Positions 1 through 10,274 of a DNA stretch of 50,589 nucleotides are shown here, piece by piece. This stretch comes from Paulinella micropora. Its lineage: Eukaryota > Cercozoa > Imbricatea > Euglyphida > Paulinellidae. The notes under the pieces were generated by a model. That model worked only from the letters and a program-made list of their open reading frames with translations. It was not told where the DNA came from and made no database searches. A program made the position numbers and the translations under genes. Every line of letters begins with the position of its first letter. Within the stretch, counting starts at the first letter, position 1. Location of the stretch: contig WBZZ01001481.1 in the NCBI GenBank assembly GCA_019918135.1, positions 42,501 to 93,089 of the forward strand, written 5' to 3'.

Positions 1-434
1 TCACTTGTTAAATCTAGCAAAAAAGCAACACAAAATTTAATTCTATGTTAATTAGTAGATATGAAAACGGAGGCTTTATGGAAAAAAATAGTTTTAATCA
101 TTTTTCTATAAATATTTTTTATTTAAAGATCACACTGAGATGTAAGTACTAGTGAAATAAAAAAATTTACATTTGAATTTTATTGCTAGAGTTAACGGTA
201 ATATGTACTGTTTAAAAAAATCGCAAGGTAAGTGGTTGTGAAAATTTAGTGAAAACTATTTTATTCTGAAAACATTTTTGAAAAATCTTTTGTTACAATT
301 AGGCATGTTTCCTGGTTTTTTGGGTGTTTTTGGTGCTTTTAACACTAAAAAATATTCAGGTAGAAACAGTGCAAACCCTCAATTTTTTCAGTCCCTATCG
401 AACTTCTTAAACATTTTTTTGTCTAATTGTTGAG
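1..434. other. AT-rich stretch with no recognised gene
   Basis: AT-rich sequence with short A and T runs. I see no convincing coding frame, RNA gene or repeat unit. It probably is the 5' flank or an intron of the transposase-like gene that begins to look coding at about 435. Confidence 0.4.
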
Positions 435-1620
435 AGACACCATTCCGATACATCCAAGGAAACGAGCTGTAGTTATCAGACGTAAGGGTAAAGACCAAAA
501 TCTTTACAAATCCGAACAGAGCACTCGTCACGAAGACAGTGATGAAAAAAAAAAGAAGCTTGACGAAGCAGTCTATGTGCAAGAGCAGCGATAACAAGAT
601 CCTTCGTACGGTAGGGAAACCGGAATCGTTTTTGAGCCACCGCCCACAACCAAGATTCCACCGACCCAGTCTCTTTTCTATAACGTTAGAATAGATATTG
701 ATCCACAAAATCCCCCCTCCAGAAAGAACATTTTCAACCTGTTTAGTGCAAAAACTATCTCTACATTGCATGCTGCTCATCCAACTGCTGCTTCTGATTC
801 TGCTAATGTTGATGCCCAGCCTGTGCGTGTGAGATGAAATGCTGCCTTGGATGGTGAGGATGAGGGGATTGTTTGCGATAAATATGACACACAATATGAT
901 ACTGTGATTGTTTGTCGTGTTCCACGCACTCGAAAGACACAGACATCGAGTAGAGTCACAGACTGGCAGAGAAAGAAGATAGTAGGTCAGGCAGCTAGCT
1001 TGTTTTGGCAGTGTCTGTCAGAAAAGTATCAGATGAGTGAGAAGGAGGTGTGTGAGGACGATGATATGTACAAAGATATGGTAAAAGACTACCACAAAAA
1101 CCCTACCGCTGCTGAGATACAATACATTGCCTTTCAAACTTTAGTCCACATGGACGCAAACGTCATCTCAGACGAACAAGTCAGAACCTTGCTCACTGCT
1201 ACAAAACACCCCTTCCTGTTCTGTCACGATCTTGTCAAGGATAGAAAAGCCCTTACTGCCGTTGTAGACGAGAAGTACAAACTCAATTTAAACCGAGAAG
1301 GGACTTCCGCCTCTGACGACGTTAGTGCACTGATGGAGTGGTTGGAGGCTGGTTGGCGGCAGAAACAGGCAGATCCAAAGGAGCTATGCCTCTCGATTGG
1401 CGGTGACGGGCGAAAGACGGGGACAACGTTAAACTCAGTGATCTGGGCTATGAAGTGCTTTGCTCTAAATGAGAATCGTAACTTAATTTTTCAGGGTTTA
1501 CCCCACCCGACAACACAGGAGGGGATCTTCCCCCTCCTCATCTCGAAGTGTTCCGAGGATTTGCTCGCCCTGAAAGATTTCTCTCTCTCTCCCCTCTCAC
1601 TCTTGTTACTAAGAGTTTGA
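435..1620 (+). pseudogene. Decayed DDE-transposase-like gene, N-terminal part
   Basis: One reading frame stays protein-like from about 435 to 1620 but carries in-frame stops, TAA at 592-594 and TGA at 835-837. The N-terminal part is basic and lysine-rich (RKRAVVIRRKGKDQ, then DEKKKK). The later part contains CLSIGGDGRKTG followed by a hydrophobic strand, which resembles the first catalytic-aspartate region of a DDE transposase. The frame runs out in a CT microsatellite just before 1620, and 1621-1835 (no coding signal) may be an intron. The next ORF (1836) looks like the continuation. The transposase reading rests on layout and motif shape; I cannot name the family. Start codon unknown. Confidence 0.45.
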
Positions 1621-1835
1621 CGGGAAAGGGAGCCTAATTACAACAAGGCCCTCTTTCTCCTCCAACTTGTGCAGCTTTTCAATTGTGGCTAAGTCAGGTT
1701 GGATGGAATGCAATAAATTAATGTTAAGTTTTTGTTCCTTCCAGCCTGTCGTATTGACAGTATTAATTAAAGTCACATGAATTTAACAACTTGAAGTGAC
1801 AGTATTAATTAATTAATAATAATATTTTTTCTTTA

Positions 1836-3130
1836 ATGAATGAATTAGGAACACTTCTGTTCGAGTTACAAGAGCTCGAACAGAAGGGTTGGACTTCCGG
1901 CAAGACCGGCATTCACTACCCGTGCAAGTTGTTCGTGACCGGCGATATGAAGTTGCTTCTTTCGGTGTGTGCACACAAGTCAGCAGGTGGCAACCATTTC
2001 TGCTACCTCTGCACTTGCCACAAATCCGAACGACATACCTTTGACTTAGAATGGAACATCAACAGGAAGTCAGAGGACGTGAACACGAAAGGGAAAAAAT
2101 ATAAAGATGAGAAATCTCTTTTCTGGTTTGTCCCTCTAGAGAGACATATACCTGATTTACTGCATATGATGCTTCGTATCTGCGGTCGCTTTGTGGAATA
2201 CCTGATTCGTGAAGTTATAGACGGTGTGCCGGAAACAAAATGGGGAATCCATATTGATTCCAGTCACAGTTTCTATAAGCAATCAACTCGATTGCAAGAA
2301 TTTGCTGATATAGTTAGTAATAAAAACAAACGACGTTCGGGGCCTGCTATAAGCGGCTTTCGCTTTTATCAGCCTCGTTTGGAATCAGGTGGTAAAGGTT
2401 CATGGCAATGGTTTGGGTTAGACAGAGGCCAGCCTTTGCGAACTTTGTTTCAGGCAGTATTTGACGAAGACATTACATTTCAAGATCTGATCGCTCCCGG
2501 CCGCTGGGCTAGAATTAAGACATTCTGGGCCGCCTGATGGGCACAGTTTTTGAAAATTAATGCTCGTACTCTTTTTACTGAAGCTGACGCTAAAGCGTGG
2601 GGTCAGGAGACTAGAAATATTTTTCGCAAGATGTGTACGCCTCAAGCGCAAACACCTCATCCAAATATCGTCTCCGGTGATTGGGATTTTGCGGGCCCGG
2701 ACCCAACTTCTCCTATTATTTGGACAAATAAATGGGAGGCACATGGGACGGGTAGAAGCAAAAAGCAAGTAAAAAGAGAGGATGGTAGCATTCTTTTGCG
2801 TGCAGATGTCGGCCCCACCACTCTCTACACAGAAGACTGGATTACTCCATACGTTCATCTCACTATCGTTCCATTTTTTTTGACCAAGTGGGTACATTGT
2901 ACTGGTTTACTTGCCAATCACTTGAGTTGCTGAATCTCATGCATTCTCACTTGTTCTTCAAGCGCAACACGCGCAGAAGAACATGGCTGCTTGAGCTTCT
3001 GCAAACTACATACCGCGTTCATGAGCTCAGAGCTCGTGGTTACGACTTCAAAAACTATAATCACAGGTGCGACTACTGCGCAAAGAAATTTGCTTATCAT
3101 GCGCGCTTTAAGTCGCACGTTCAGCAATGA
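1836..3130 (+). pseudogene. Decayed DDE-transposase-like gene, C-terminal part with C2H2 finger
   Basis: Continues the gene to its left. PCKLFVTGDMKLLL resembles the strand carrying the second catalytic Asp, followed by FCYLCTCH, a zinc-binding cluster, and then FVPLERHIPDLLHMMLRI, like the DxLH segment of KDZ/CACTA-type transposases. An in-frame TGA lies at 2535-2537, and the same frame stays coding after it. A frameshift near the T-run at 2873-2881 moves the coding signal to another frame. The end is a C2H2-like finger (CDYCAKKF...H...H) stopping at 3130. Three separate lesions in about 1.3 kb suggest a dead copy, though homopolymer sequencing error could explain the frameshift. Family unproven. 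Confidence 0.45.
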
Positions 3131-3350
3131 AAAGTAGAGGCACTAGATTTAGGTTTTAATCTTGGCCTCAATCACAGCACACAGTGGGAACAGTGTGATT
3201 TTTTTAAGTTTAATAAATTTGATAAGTTCAAAAATTACTATCAAATTCAAGTTGAAATTCAAAATATTAATATTAATATTTCCGGCCCGATATAAGTAAT
3301 AAATACAGATTTAAATATTGTAAAAAATATTTTATCATTAATATTAACTT

Positions 3351-3391
<41 letters not shown>

Positions 3392-3535
3392 TAACTCCTG
3401 CCGTAGGTGGTGATCATGTACGACCACCACCCACCACGAGAGCAAAATTGTTGGCCAGTGAACATCCCCACTGTTCGACTAGCCGGTTGTAGACAAGGAA
3501 GCAATTACGAGTAACATTTATTAATTAAAAAAATA

Positions 3536-3615
<80 letters not shown>

Positions 3616-3640
3616 TTACACTTACGAGATGCGGCTGCTG
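3131..3640. repeat. AT-rich spacer with poly-T, poly-A and CA runs
   Basis: Contains a T run of about 35 bases from about 3355, an A run of more than 40 bases from about 3540, and then a (CA)n tract to about 3612. No gene is supported. It lies between the 3' ends of the transposase-like gene (plus) and the host gene (minus). Confidence 0.75.
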
Positions 3641-3799
3641 TTGCTGTCGAAGGAATGCCCGTCATCACTCTCAACCTCAAGCTTACCATTGCGGCGAGCG
3701 CGCTTAGCGGGCCTCTCTCTCACCACCCCGGCAGGCTCATCTCTTACCACCCCGGCAGGCTCATCAGCCTGCCCTTGCTCACCCATCACCTCCTGCTCT

Positions 3800-4319
3800 T
3801 CATCGTTTTGCTCTAGATGAGAATTATCCCACTCACTGCATCTTTCTCAATGCTTGCACTACGACTGCGGCTAGGGCTACGCAGACAGCTACTACGAATA
3901 ACCAGCTCACGCTTCTGCAAGCTTGCTTCCACCATGCGCTGGTGGCAGCCATCACAAACATGGAAACATTTTGCTTCCGCCTTCTTAGCCCCCCGGGGCT
4001 TGCGACCACGTGGCACTGGTGGTGGCGACATACCTAACACACACAGCAAAAGATTAGTAAACGCAAAAGCAAACAAACAAGGAGGGAGGGATGACGGTTG
4101 ACTTCCGGGGCAGGCGCATCTGGGTCCTCCGCGGGGTAGGGCTCGTCGTCGTCGGGAATCACCACCTCGGCAGGTGGTGCGTTCTGCTGAAGGACCTCAG
4201 GCACTCGCACAAGGTGGGATAGAGGGATATCGTCGTAGTCGTCGTCTTCTTCAACCTCTTCGATGCTCACATTTTCGTCGATGAGCTGCAGCAGATCACT
4301 GGCAGCCTTCATCCGAAAC

Positions 4320-4375
<56 letters not shown>

Positions 4376-5893
4376 GTATGTATGTGTATTTACGTAAGTA
4401 TGTATGTATGAAAAAAAATATATATATATATATATACAGGTAGAGGAAGTACCCGTGAAACCGTGCGGTGACGGTCTCCTTCACCAGTTCGCCCTTGTTT
4501 TTCCATTGCAGCCATTCTTCGACTACGGTTGCGTGGCGCTGGGGGATGGAAAAACCCCCCTGCCTGCCTTGATGCTCCTTGAACTCCTTGCCCGTGATGA
4601 AACACAGCACGTGCTCCCACCCGCCGCACTGCAGTTTGATGATCATCCCCTCCCTACCCACGCCCTTGATAGGGGGGCCCACGACGTAGCTGTGGGGAAG
4701 GGCTTTCAACACATACCTACAAAAAACAAGGGGGAGGCGGGAGGGGAGGGGGGGGGGGGGGGGGTTGGTAGTATCAGTGGCATGACAAGGGGGGGGGGGG
4801 GGGGGCCCAGGGCAAATCGGACCCCCCACCCTTGTTTATAATAAAATGCCCCCAATTATCCCCCAGGTACAGCATAACCCGAAACCCTCGATGACCCGAG
4901 GCCTTGGTGGCCTCGGTTTCCTCGAACATGGTGATAAACGCCACGTGCACCCTATCGTCGAAGGGGGGGGGCGCCTGATTTTGAAGAAGAAGCGCGGGGT
5001 CGCCTTCACGACCTTGCTGTACATGCGAATCGTGAGCCACAGCACAAATTCGCCTTCGATTGGCCCCCCCTGCAAACCAAAACATATAACATAATGCGGG
5101 TGGGTGTGGGGGGGGGGGGGGGGCTGGGAAAGAGAGAGAGAGAGAGAGACACAGAGAGAGGGAGACCCCCCCTTCCCCATCCCTTTTTTTAAAGTGGGCA
5201 CGTTGAAGCATGCACGCCAGGCCCGCGTGGTAAGGTTTGTACGAGATGGTGGCGCGGGTATCCACGACCTTGGGCAGGTTTTGGGGATCGAGCCCCAACA
5301 TGGCACGCTACTGTATCTATATCTGGAAACCCTGCCTCTACCACTCTCTCACTCGCACGCGCAATCACCGCCCCTGCTGCCTTTAACATTCTTACGTGCT
5401 TGTAAAATGGGTGGTTGCTGAAATCAGCAGAAATTTTCATCTCACCCGAAAATTGAGCCCCGGACTTAAGGGGAATCATTTTTTGAAATGCGTGAATGAA
5501 ATCTCTCCTCCACATATCATCAGTTGATGAAGTAGGTAAACGCATTAACTTATCAAAAATGCTTACTTCGTCATTATATTTCTTTGGTTGGGGGGGGGGG
5601 GGCGTGGTGGTGGTGTGGTTTGCTGTGAGTGTGGCTTGTAGGTTGGGGTTTTTTGTCTCTCTCTCTCTTCGAAAACTCGGACGCTCCATCCACTGACTCA
5701 TAAAACTCTCTCACACTCTCCCACAACGCCTCCACATTGTCCCAGTATGGGACATCGCTCTCCTGCCCTGGCCAGCCGATCCCCCACGACTCTAAGTCGT
5801 TCATCATCTTCGTGCGCAGACGAGATCGTGCGACCTTCTCCTTCCTTGGTCATCTCGGGGGTGGCCTTGCGCTCTTCCTTGCCAGACATTGCC
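3800..5893 (-). CDS. Multi-exon host gene of unknown function
   Basis: Protein-like segments occur in order on the minus strand, separated by low-complexity stretches: about 5893-5655 (ATG at 5893, MSGKEERK; later ESWGIGWPGQESDVPYWDNV in a shifted frame), 5578-5332 (DDMWRRDFIHAFQKMIP), 5301-5185 (LGLDPQNLPKVVDTRATISY), 5090-4850 (GEFVLWLTIRMYSKVV, then FDDRVHVAFITMFEE in another frame across a G run near 4965), 4720-4435 (GMIIKLQCGGWEHVLCFITG), 4312-4100 (very acidic) and 4032-3800 (basic, with CFHVCDGCHQRM, a possible zinc knuckle). The gaps hold G runs, (TG)n, (TA)n and GA tracts typical of introns. Exon limits are approximate. I do not recognise the family. The virus-like element is inserted about 550 bp upstream of its putative start, so its promoter region may be affected. 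Confidence 0.5.
4322..4437. repeat. (TG)n and (TA)n microsatellites
   Basis: A (TG)n tract of about 50 bp is followed by TATG-rich sequence and a short (TA)n tract, between two exons of the minus-strand host gene. On the minus strand it reads (CA)n. Confidence 0.9.
4743..4806. repeat. Two long G runs in an intron
   Basis: Two G runs of 14 or more bases lie within 65 bp. Similar runs occur at about 5109-5123 and 5590-5602, also between coding segments of the same gene. They are G-quadruplex-prone and hard to sequence. Confidence 0.85.
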
Positions 5894-6438
5894 TGCCCAA
5901 ACACAAGATTTTGTGCAAACGCCACAAAAACATAACAGAAATGCAGAAAACAAGCTTGGACACCAGCAGCAAAGCAAAAACAGCAAGCAGCAACAACAGG
6001 AAAGACATATGACAGACAGAGAGAGCACGAAAAGCAGAAAAGACAAAACGCAAAAAAACAACAACCGAAGGCATGTTTGGAAGGGAAGATATGCATGGCG
6101 CATGTGATTATGGCGTGAGTTCATGAACCCTACCTCTGACCTAAGAGAAAATGCGTTGTATTGTGATGCAGCATGTGTAATATGGTCAAACGCAATTAGA
6201 GGCATCAAAACAAAAACGAAATCATTAAGTGCGCACTGGACCCCCCCTCTCACAGCAAAAACGAACACAAAACGCCTCATGCCAAGCATTTTGTCAACAC
6301 ACAACATGTATAGGATAAAAATCCACAAACAATTGCGAAAAGCAAACACTCGGGTGCAACAGATGGAAAAAAAAAACGCATGGCAGCACAGCTACATAAG
6401 CACCAAGTGCAAAGTGTCAGTACTTGGCGAAAGAATCA
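5894..6438. other. Non-coding left flank of the element insertion
   Basis: Rich in AACA/CAAAA words with no convincing coding frame. It should be the 5' region of the host gene that starts at 5893. The pre-insertion site is reconstructed by joining this flank to the sequence after 26968. Confidence 0.5.
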
Positions 6439-6444
6439 CATAAA
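6439..6444. repeat. Target-site duplication CATAAA, left copy
   Basis: CATAAA directly precedes the left terminal repeat and recurs directly after the right one (26963-26968). Six bases is the usual target duplication for Polinton/Maverick integrases (established for that group). Confidence 0.9.
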
Positions 6445-6497
6445 AGTAGTATAGGGGGCCACTTGGGCACAGGGTTTCAGTGCAGTTTCATCGCACA

Positions 6498-6519
6498 AAC
6501 CACACTAAGAGCCGTTATT
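6498..6519 (+). repeat. 22-bp direct repeat inside the terminal repeat, outer copy
   Basis: AACCACACTAAGAGCC followed by GTTATT, repeated exactly at 6746-6767, 227 bp further in. Mirror copies lie at 26888-26909 and 26640-26661. Paired subterminal repeats are often transposase or integrase binding sites; that role is inferred. Confidence 0.8.
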
Positions 6520-6638
6520 GTGTTTTGAGGCTACCTATTCTCTCTAAGTTCAAAACAACAATTTCATTAAAATCTCTCTTATTATGAATTTCGTTCTATT
6601 TTTCTTCGTGGATTAGACTTTCGGTCATTATCAAATTC

Positions 6639-6686
6639 TGCGCCACTGCGCCAGCGCACCAGCGCACTAGCGCCGTGGCGACGAGG
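6639..6686 (+). repeat. GC-rich GCGCCA-type mini-repeat block
   Basis: Short tandem variants of CGCCACTG, CGCCAGCG, CACCAGCG and CACTAGCG in otherwise AT-rich DNA, mirrored at 26721-26768. A strong local composition change within the terminal repeat. Possible protein-binding or replication-start site (inferred). Confidence 0.6.
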
Positions 6687-6745
6687 TCTGGATTTTTTTA
6701 CCAGAAATTCTCAGTCAAAAATATAACATTGTGAGAAGTGTTTTT

Positions 6746-6767
6746 AACCACACTAAGAGCCGTTATT
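6746..6767 (+). repeat. 22-bp direct repeat inside the terminal repeat, inner copy
   Basis: Second copy of the motif at 6498-6519. In the right terminal repeat the matching copy has one change (C to A at the position equal to 6761). Confidence 0.8.
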
Positions 6768-6905
6768 CATTATTTCGTCTATCTATTTATAACGAATACA
6801 GACAGACAAAAGAAAGAAAAACGGCTACCTTTAAATAATTATTATTTAAAGAAATAAAATAAAGACACATATAGGACGACAAACGAAGACACTCAGAGAT
6901 TTAGA

Positions 6906-7379
6906 ATGTCTAGAGGTTGTGTTATGGTAAAGAATAACGAAAAGAGGCCAATGGTAAAAGTTCAATGGAGAGAAGGAGGAAAGGTTATGTGTAAGAGTTT
7001 CTGTATCGGAAAGAAAAAATCAAAAGAGCAAGCATTGGAAGAAGCAAAGAAATATCACGAGGAAAATATAATACCTAAATATGAGGAATGGAAAATTAAT
7101 TACGATAAAGAAACAAGAATAATCAAAAAAGAAAAGAAAAAAATTTGGAAGCATAAAGATTTTAAGTATGGATGTGGTGCTGAAATACATAATGGAAACA
7201 AAACGCGACATATGAAGTCTCAGAAACATATTTCAGCAGAAAAAGAAAAACCTCCAGTTCCTCCAAGGCCAAGCAAAGAGTATATGGATAGAATAAAGAA
7301 GGATGACGATGATAGATGTAATATGTGCGGATACATGGAACATAACTGCCACTGCGGTTGCGGGTATGGTAAGTATTGA
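6906..7379 (+). CDS. AP2-like / zinc-finger DNA-binding protein
   Basis: 157 aa, ATG at 6906, ending TGA TAA. Residues 16-50 (MVKVQWREGGKVMCKSF..., then SKEQALEEAKKYHEE) match the shape of AP2-like or integrase arm-type DNA-binding domains: a VxW-EGGK-SF hairpin followed by an EAL..A helix. Residues 88-110 (CG...H....H) form a C/H finger-like segment, and the tail has a Cys cluster (CNMCGYMEHNCHCGCG). A decayed, inward-facing paralogue lies at the other end of the element (25947-26508). A role in binding element ends or as a regulator is plausible, since it is adjacent to the terminal repeat, but not shown. Confidence 0.6.
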   Translation: MSRGCVMVKNNEKRPMVKVQWREGGKVMCKSFCIGKKKSKEQALEEAKKYHEENIIPKYEEWKINYDKETRIIKKEKKKIWKHKDFKYGCGAEIHNGNKTRHMKSQKHISAEKEKPPVPPRPSKEYMDRIKKDDDDRCNMCGYMEHNCHCGCGYGKY

Positions 7380-7544
7380 TAATCAAAAGGTTTCTCTGCG
7401 GAAACCACTGAATTTCCATTTAAAGACAAGGAGGGTCCTTATATATAGGGACACACACGAGGCCACGAGGGGGACGACCGATTGAGGCAGACAAATATTT
7501 TAATTTTATAAAATTATATTTTCCTTGATATACTATTATCAAAC

Positions 7545-8087
7545 ATGGAGACACACACATATAACGGCAAGGTCTACAGGTTGGATAGATTAAGGGAATA
7601 TAAGATAAATTACGAAATCAAGTCTGTCAGGGGTCGGGATGTGCTATATATCAAACCGAAGGTAAGGGGGTATAAAATTGATACACCGACAGCCCAAAAC
7701 TACTTGAACCAAGTAAGAGGTGCGGTGTATTTTGAGCACCATGCTATACCAATAGCACCACCTTTACCTACGATTGAAGAGAAAAAAGAGATGAAAGAAA
7801 ATTACAGAGACTTGTTGCGGTATGGTAATTATGATATCATAAGGGACGACAGCAAGGAACACGAACTAGGAATAAATGAAAGCCGATATGCGGTAAGGAT
7901 TAACGGCAACTTCCGATCATTTACGATGCGCGATGTAATAAGATTTATTGAGATTGTGTTGAACGACTTTGTAAAACGACAAGCACCCGAAGATAAGGTT
8001 AGCCTAGGTATTGAGTTTGTTGATTACTATGGAAAAGTATCAACAGGCTTGCATAAAGTTAATCAAATCTCTGCTGAAAAGTTTTAG
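7545..8087 (+). pseudogene. polB: DNA polymerase B, N-terminal segment (ends at frameshift)
   Basis: 180 codons from ATG 7545 (METHTYNGKVYRLDRLREYK). This matches the usual N-terminal region of Polinton-type polymerases, including the segment FRSFTMRDVIRFIEIVLNDF. It stops at TAG 8085-8087, and the coding signal continues at once in the -1 frame, consistent with loss of one base in the AAAA/TTTT run at 8077-8084. Read on its own it would be an unrelated small protein, but the continuity of signal and the family layout favour a broken polymerase. Confidence 0.6.
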
Positions 8088-8395
8088 AAAGATTGTCAGC
8101 AATATTTCAAAGCAACGAAAATCTTTACATGGATGAGAACGGAATAAACTTTGATAAATTAAAATTTGTATTGAAATCTGTTAAAATGCCGACGGGTGGA
8201 ACAAGGCTACAGGTTTTGAACAAATTGGATATATACAGAAAGAAAGGAGTAATCTGTATTACAAACAGCGATAACTTATGTTTAGCACGAGCAATCGTTG
8301 TAGTCAAAGCAAAAATTGAAAAACATCCAAAATTCAAGACAATACTAATGGGAAAAAGAAAGATACAGCAGGAAATGGCAGACTTTACACGATGA
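8088..8395 (+). pseudogene. polB: DNA polymerase B, second N-terminal segment (between two frameshifts)
   Basis: About 100 codons. VICITNSDNLCLARAIVVVK is the conserved 'N-x-D-x-L-C-x-A-R-A' segment seen near the N-terminus of Polinton-type PolB. No ATG fits as a start, so it is the middle of a broken gene. It ends at TGA 8393-8395, and the next segment picks up in the +1 frame with LHDEAKVIKDV. Confidence 0.65.
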
Positions 8396-10274
8396 AGCGA
8401 AAGTCATTAAGGATGTGTGTGGAATACCAGAAATTAATACATTTGCTAATCACATTAAATACAATCTGGTTATTGTTGAATTTCCTGACAAAATCATTTA
8501 TAAAACAGAACTACTTGATGCGAACGGCGAACGGCTTACTAACCTTTACATTCTAAAGACTGAAGGACATTACGATGCCATAACTAACATGAAGTCTATG
8601 CTAGGAAAAAAGAATTTCTGTGAGTTATGTCTAAGAGGGTATAAGGAAAGACATGCCTGTGAAGCCAAATGTAGTATCTGTGAAACCAACGGATGTAAGG
8701 GAATAAATGACAAGAGCAAGTGGAAAGAATGTGAGCAGTGTAATAGAAAGTTTCCAAACACTGAATGCTTTAATAACCACAGGACAACGAACTGCGATGT
8801 AAAAGCGAAATGTAAATCGTGCGGTCTTAATTACAGAAAGAAGGATGAACACAAATGCGGATATGTGAAATGCAGAAATTGTAAAATAGTGAAACCGCTT
8901 GAGCACCAATGTGAAATAGTCCAAAAAGAAATCTTACCGCCGTCAGAGCAATACATATTCTTTGACTTTGAAGCGACACAGGACACAGGTGAGCACATTG
9001 TTAATCATGCTGAAAGCCAGTATTACGATGCGAAGGAACCGCCTATTATACATAAGAACATTCAAGATTTCTGTAATTGGGTTTTTGACACTAAACACAG
9101 CGGATTTACATTTATTGCGCACAATGCCCGCGGTTATGATTGTCAGTTTATTCTTAAGTGGTTGGTTGATAATGGACAAACTCCATTTGTAATCTATGAA
9201 GGTGGTAAGATTATGATGATGACACTTAAGAAGTATCGGTTTATAGACAGCCTAAGTTTTCTTACGATGCCATTGTCAGACTTTCCAAAGACATTCGGAC
9301 TTACGGAACTTAAGAAAGGTTTCTTCCCGCACTTCTTCAATACGGCAAAAAATAGAAACTATGTCGGTGTAATGCCACATAAGAAACATTACGGCTACGA
9401 CACGATGCGAGGAGATAAACGAAAAGAATTTCTTGAATGGTATGACGAACAAGTGAAAGCACATAACCACTTTGATATGGCGAAGGAAATCGGTGAGTAT
9501 TGTCATTCAGATGTTGATATACTGAGAAAGGGTTGTATAGATTTTAGAAACCAGTTTCTAGAGTTTGGTATTGACCCTTTTCAATATACAACTATTGCGA
9601 GTTGTGTTATGGCTTTGTATCGTGCTAAGTTTATGCCAGAGAATTCAATTGCGATATTGAAAGCGGAAAAGCAAAACAGGATGACTTCTAGGGCTTGTGT
9701 AGAATGGTTAGCATACAGAAGCAGTTTAGATAAAACTGATATTAAACACGCATTCAACGGAGGTGAAAAAATGTTTCAACTCGGGCAATCTCGTGTGTAT
9801 GTAGATGGATGGGACGAGAAAAACAAAACCGCTTATGAGTTTTATGGGTGTCATTGGCACGGATGTGATAAGTGTTGGAATAGCAATGCTTTGAATGTGA
9901 AGAAGAATAAGACAATGGGCGAACTATACAAGGAAACAATGAGAAGAGAAAAACAACTTAACGAACAAGCAAAAGTAATAAGTGTCTGGGAGTGCGAATG
10001 GAGCCTGATGAAAACCAGTGAAAGACTGGCAGAGGATACAAACGAACGAATTACTGAACAAGAAGGACTAAACCCACGAGAGGCAATGTTTGGAGGTAGA
10101 GTGAATGCTTTGAAATTATATTGGAAATCACATGATAATGAGTATGCGAAATATATTGACATATGCTCACTTTATCCGACCGTGATGTATTACGACCTTT
10201 ATCCAAGCGGACACCATATAATTATTAGACCAAACAATGAGGAGGAAAGAAAAAGTAAAATCCAAAAGGTCTAG
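8391..10274 (+). pseudogene. polB: Protein-primed DNA polymerase B: zinc-rich, exonuclease and motif A part
   Basis: About 620 codons. First comes a Cys-rich region with repeated CxxC pairs (CELCLRGY, CSICETNGC, CEQCNRKF, CKSCGLNY, CRNCKIV), then a 3'-5' exonuclease: Exo I FFDFEATQD, Exo II FIAHNARGYDCQF, Exo III YCHSDVDIL. The end reaches the polymerase palm motif A (DICSLYPTVMYYD). After IIIRPNN the frame becomes meaningless and stops at 10274. The rest of the palm lies on the opposite strand immediately to the right, so this half alone lacks catalytic motif C. It would replicate the element by protein priming if whole. Confidence 0.9.

Larger units (their letters stand above)
6445..6873 (+). 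repeat. Left terminal inverted repeat, 429 bp
   Basis: Read base by base against the reverse complement of 26534-26962. Only four mismatches were found, at 6761, 6794, 6823 and 6851. The outer 316 bp are identical and all differences lie in the innermost 113 bp. It contains a GC-rich block at 6639-6686 made of short GCGCCA/GCGCAC variants, and a 22-bp direct repeat (6498-6519 and 6746-6767). The inner end is AT-rich. The first gene starts 33 bp inside it. Confidence 0.95.

Noticed and set aside
7545..8395. Two independent small genes upstream of PolB
   Set aside because: They join with the polymerase by single-base frame changes and carry the known N-terminal signature of this polymerase type.
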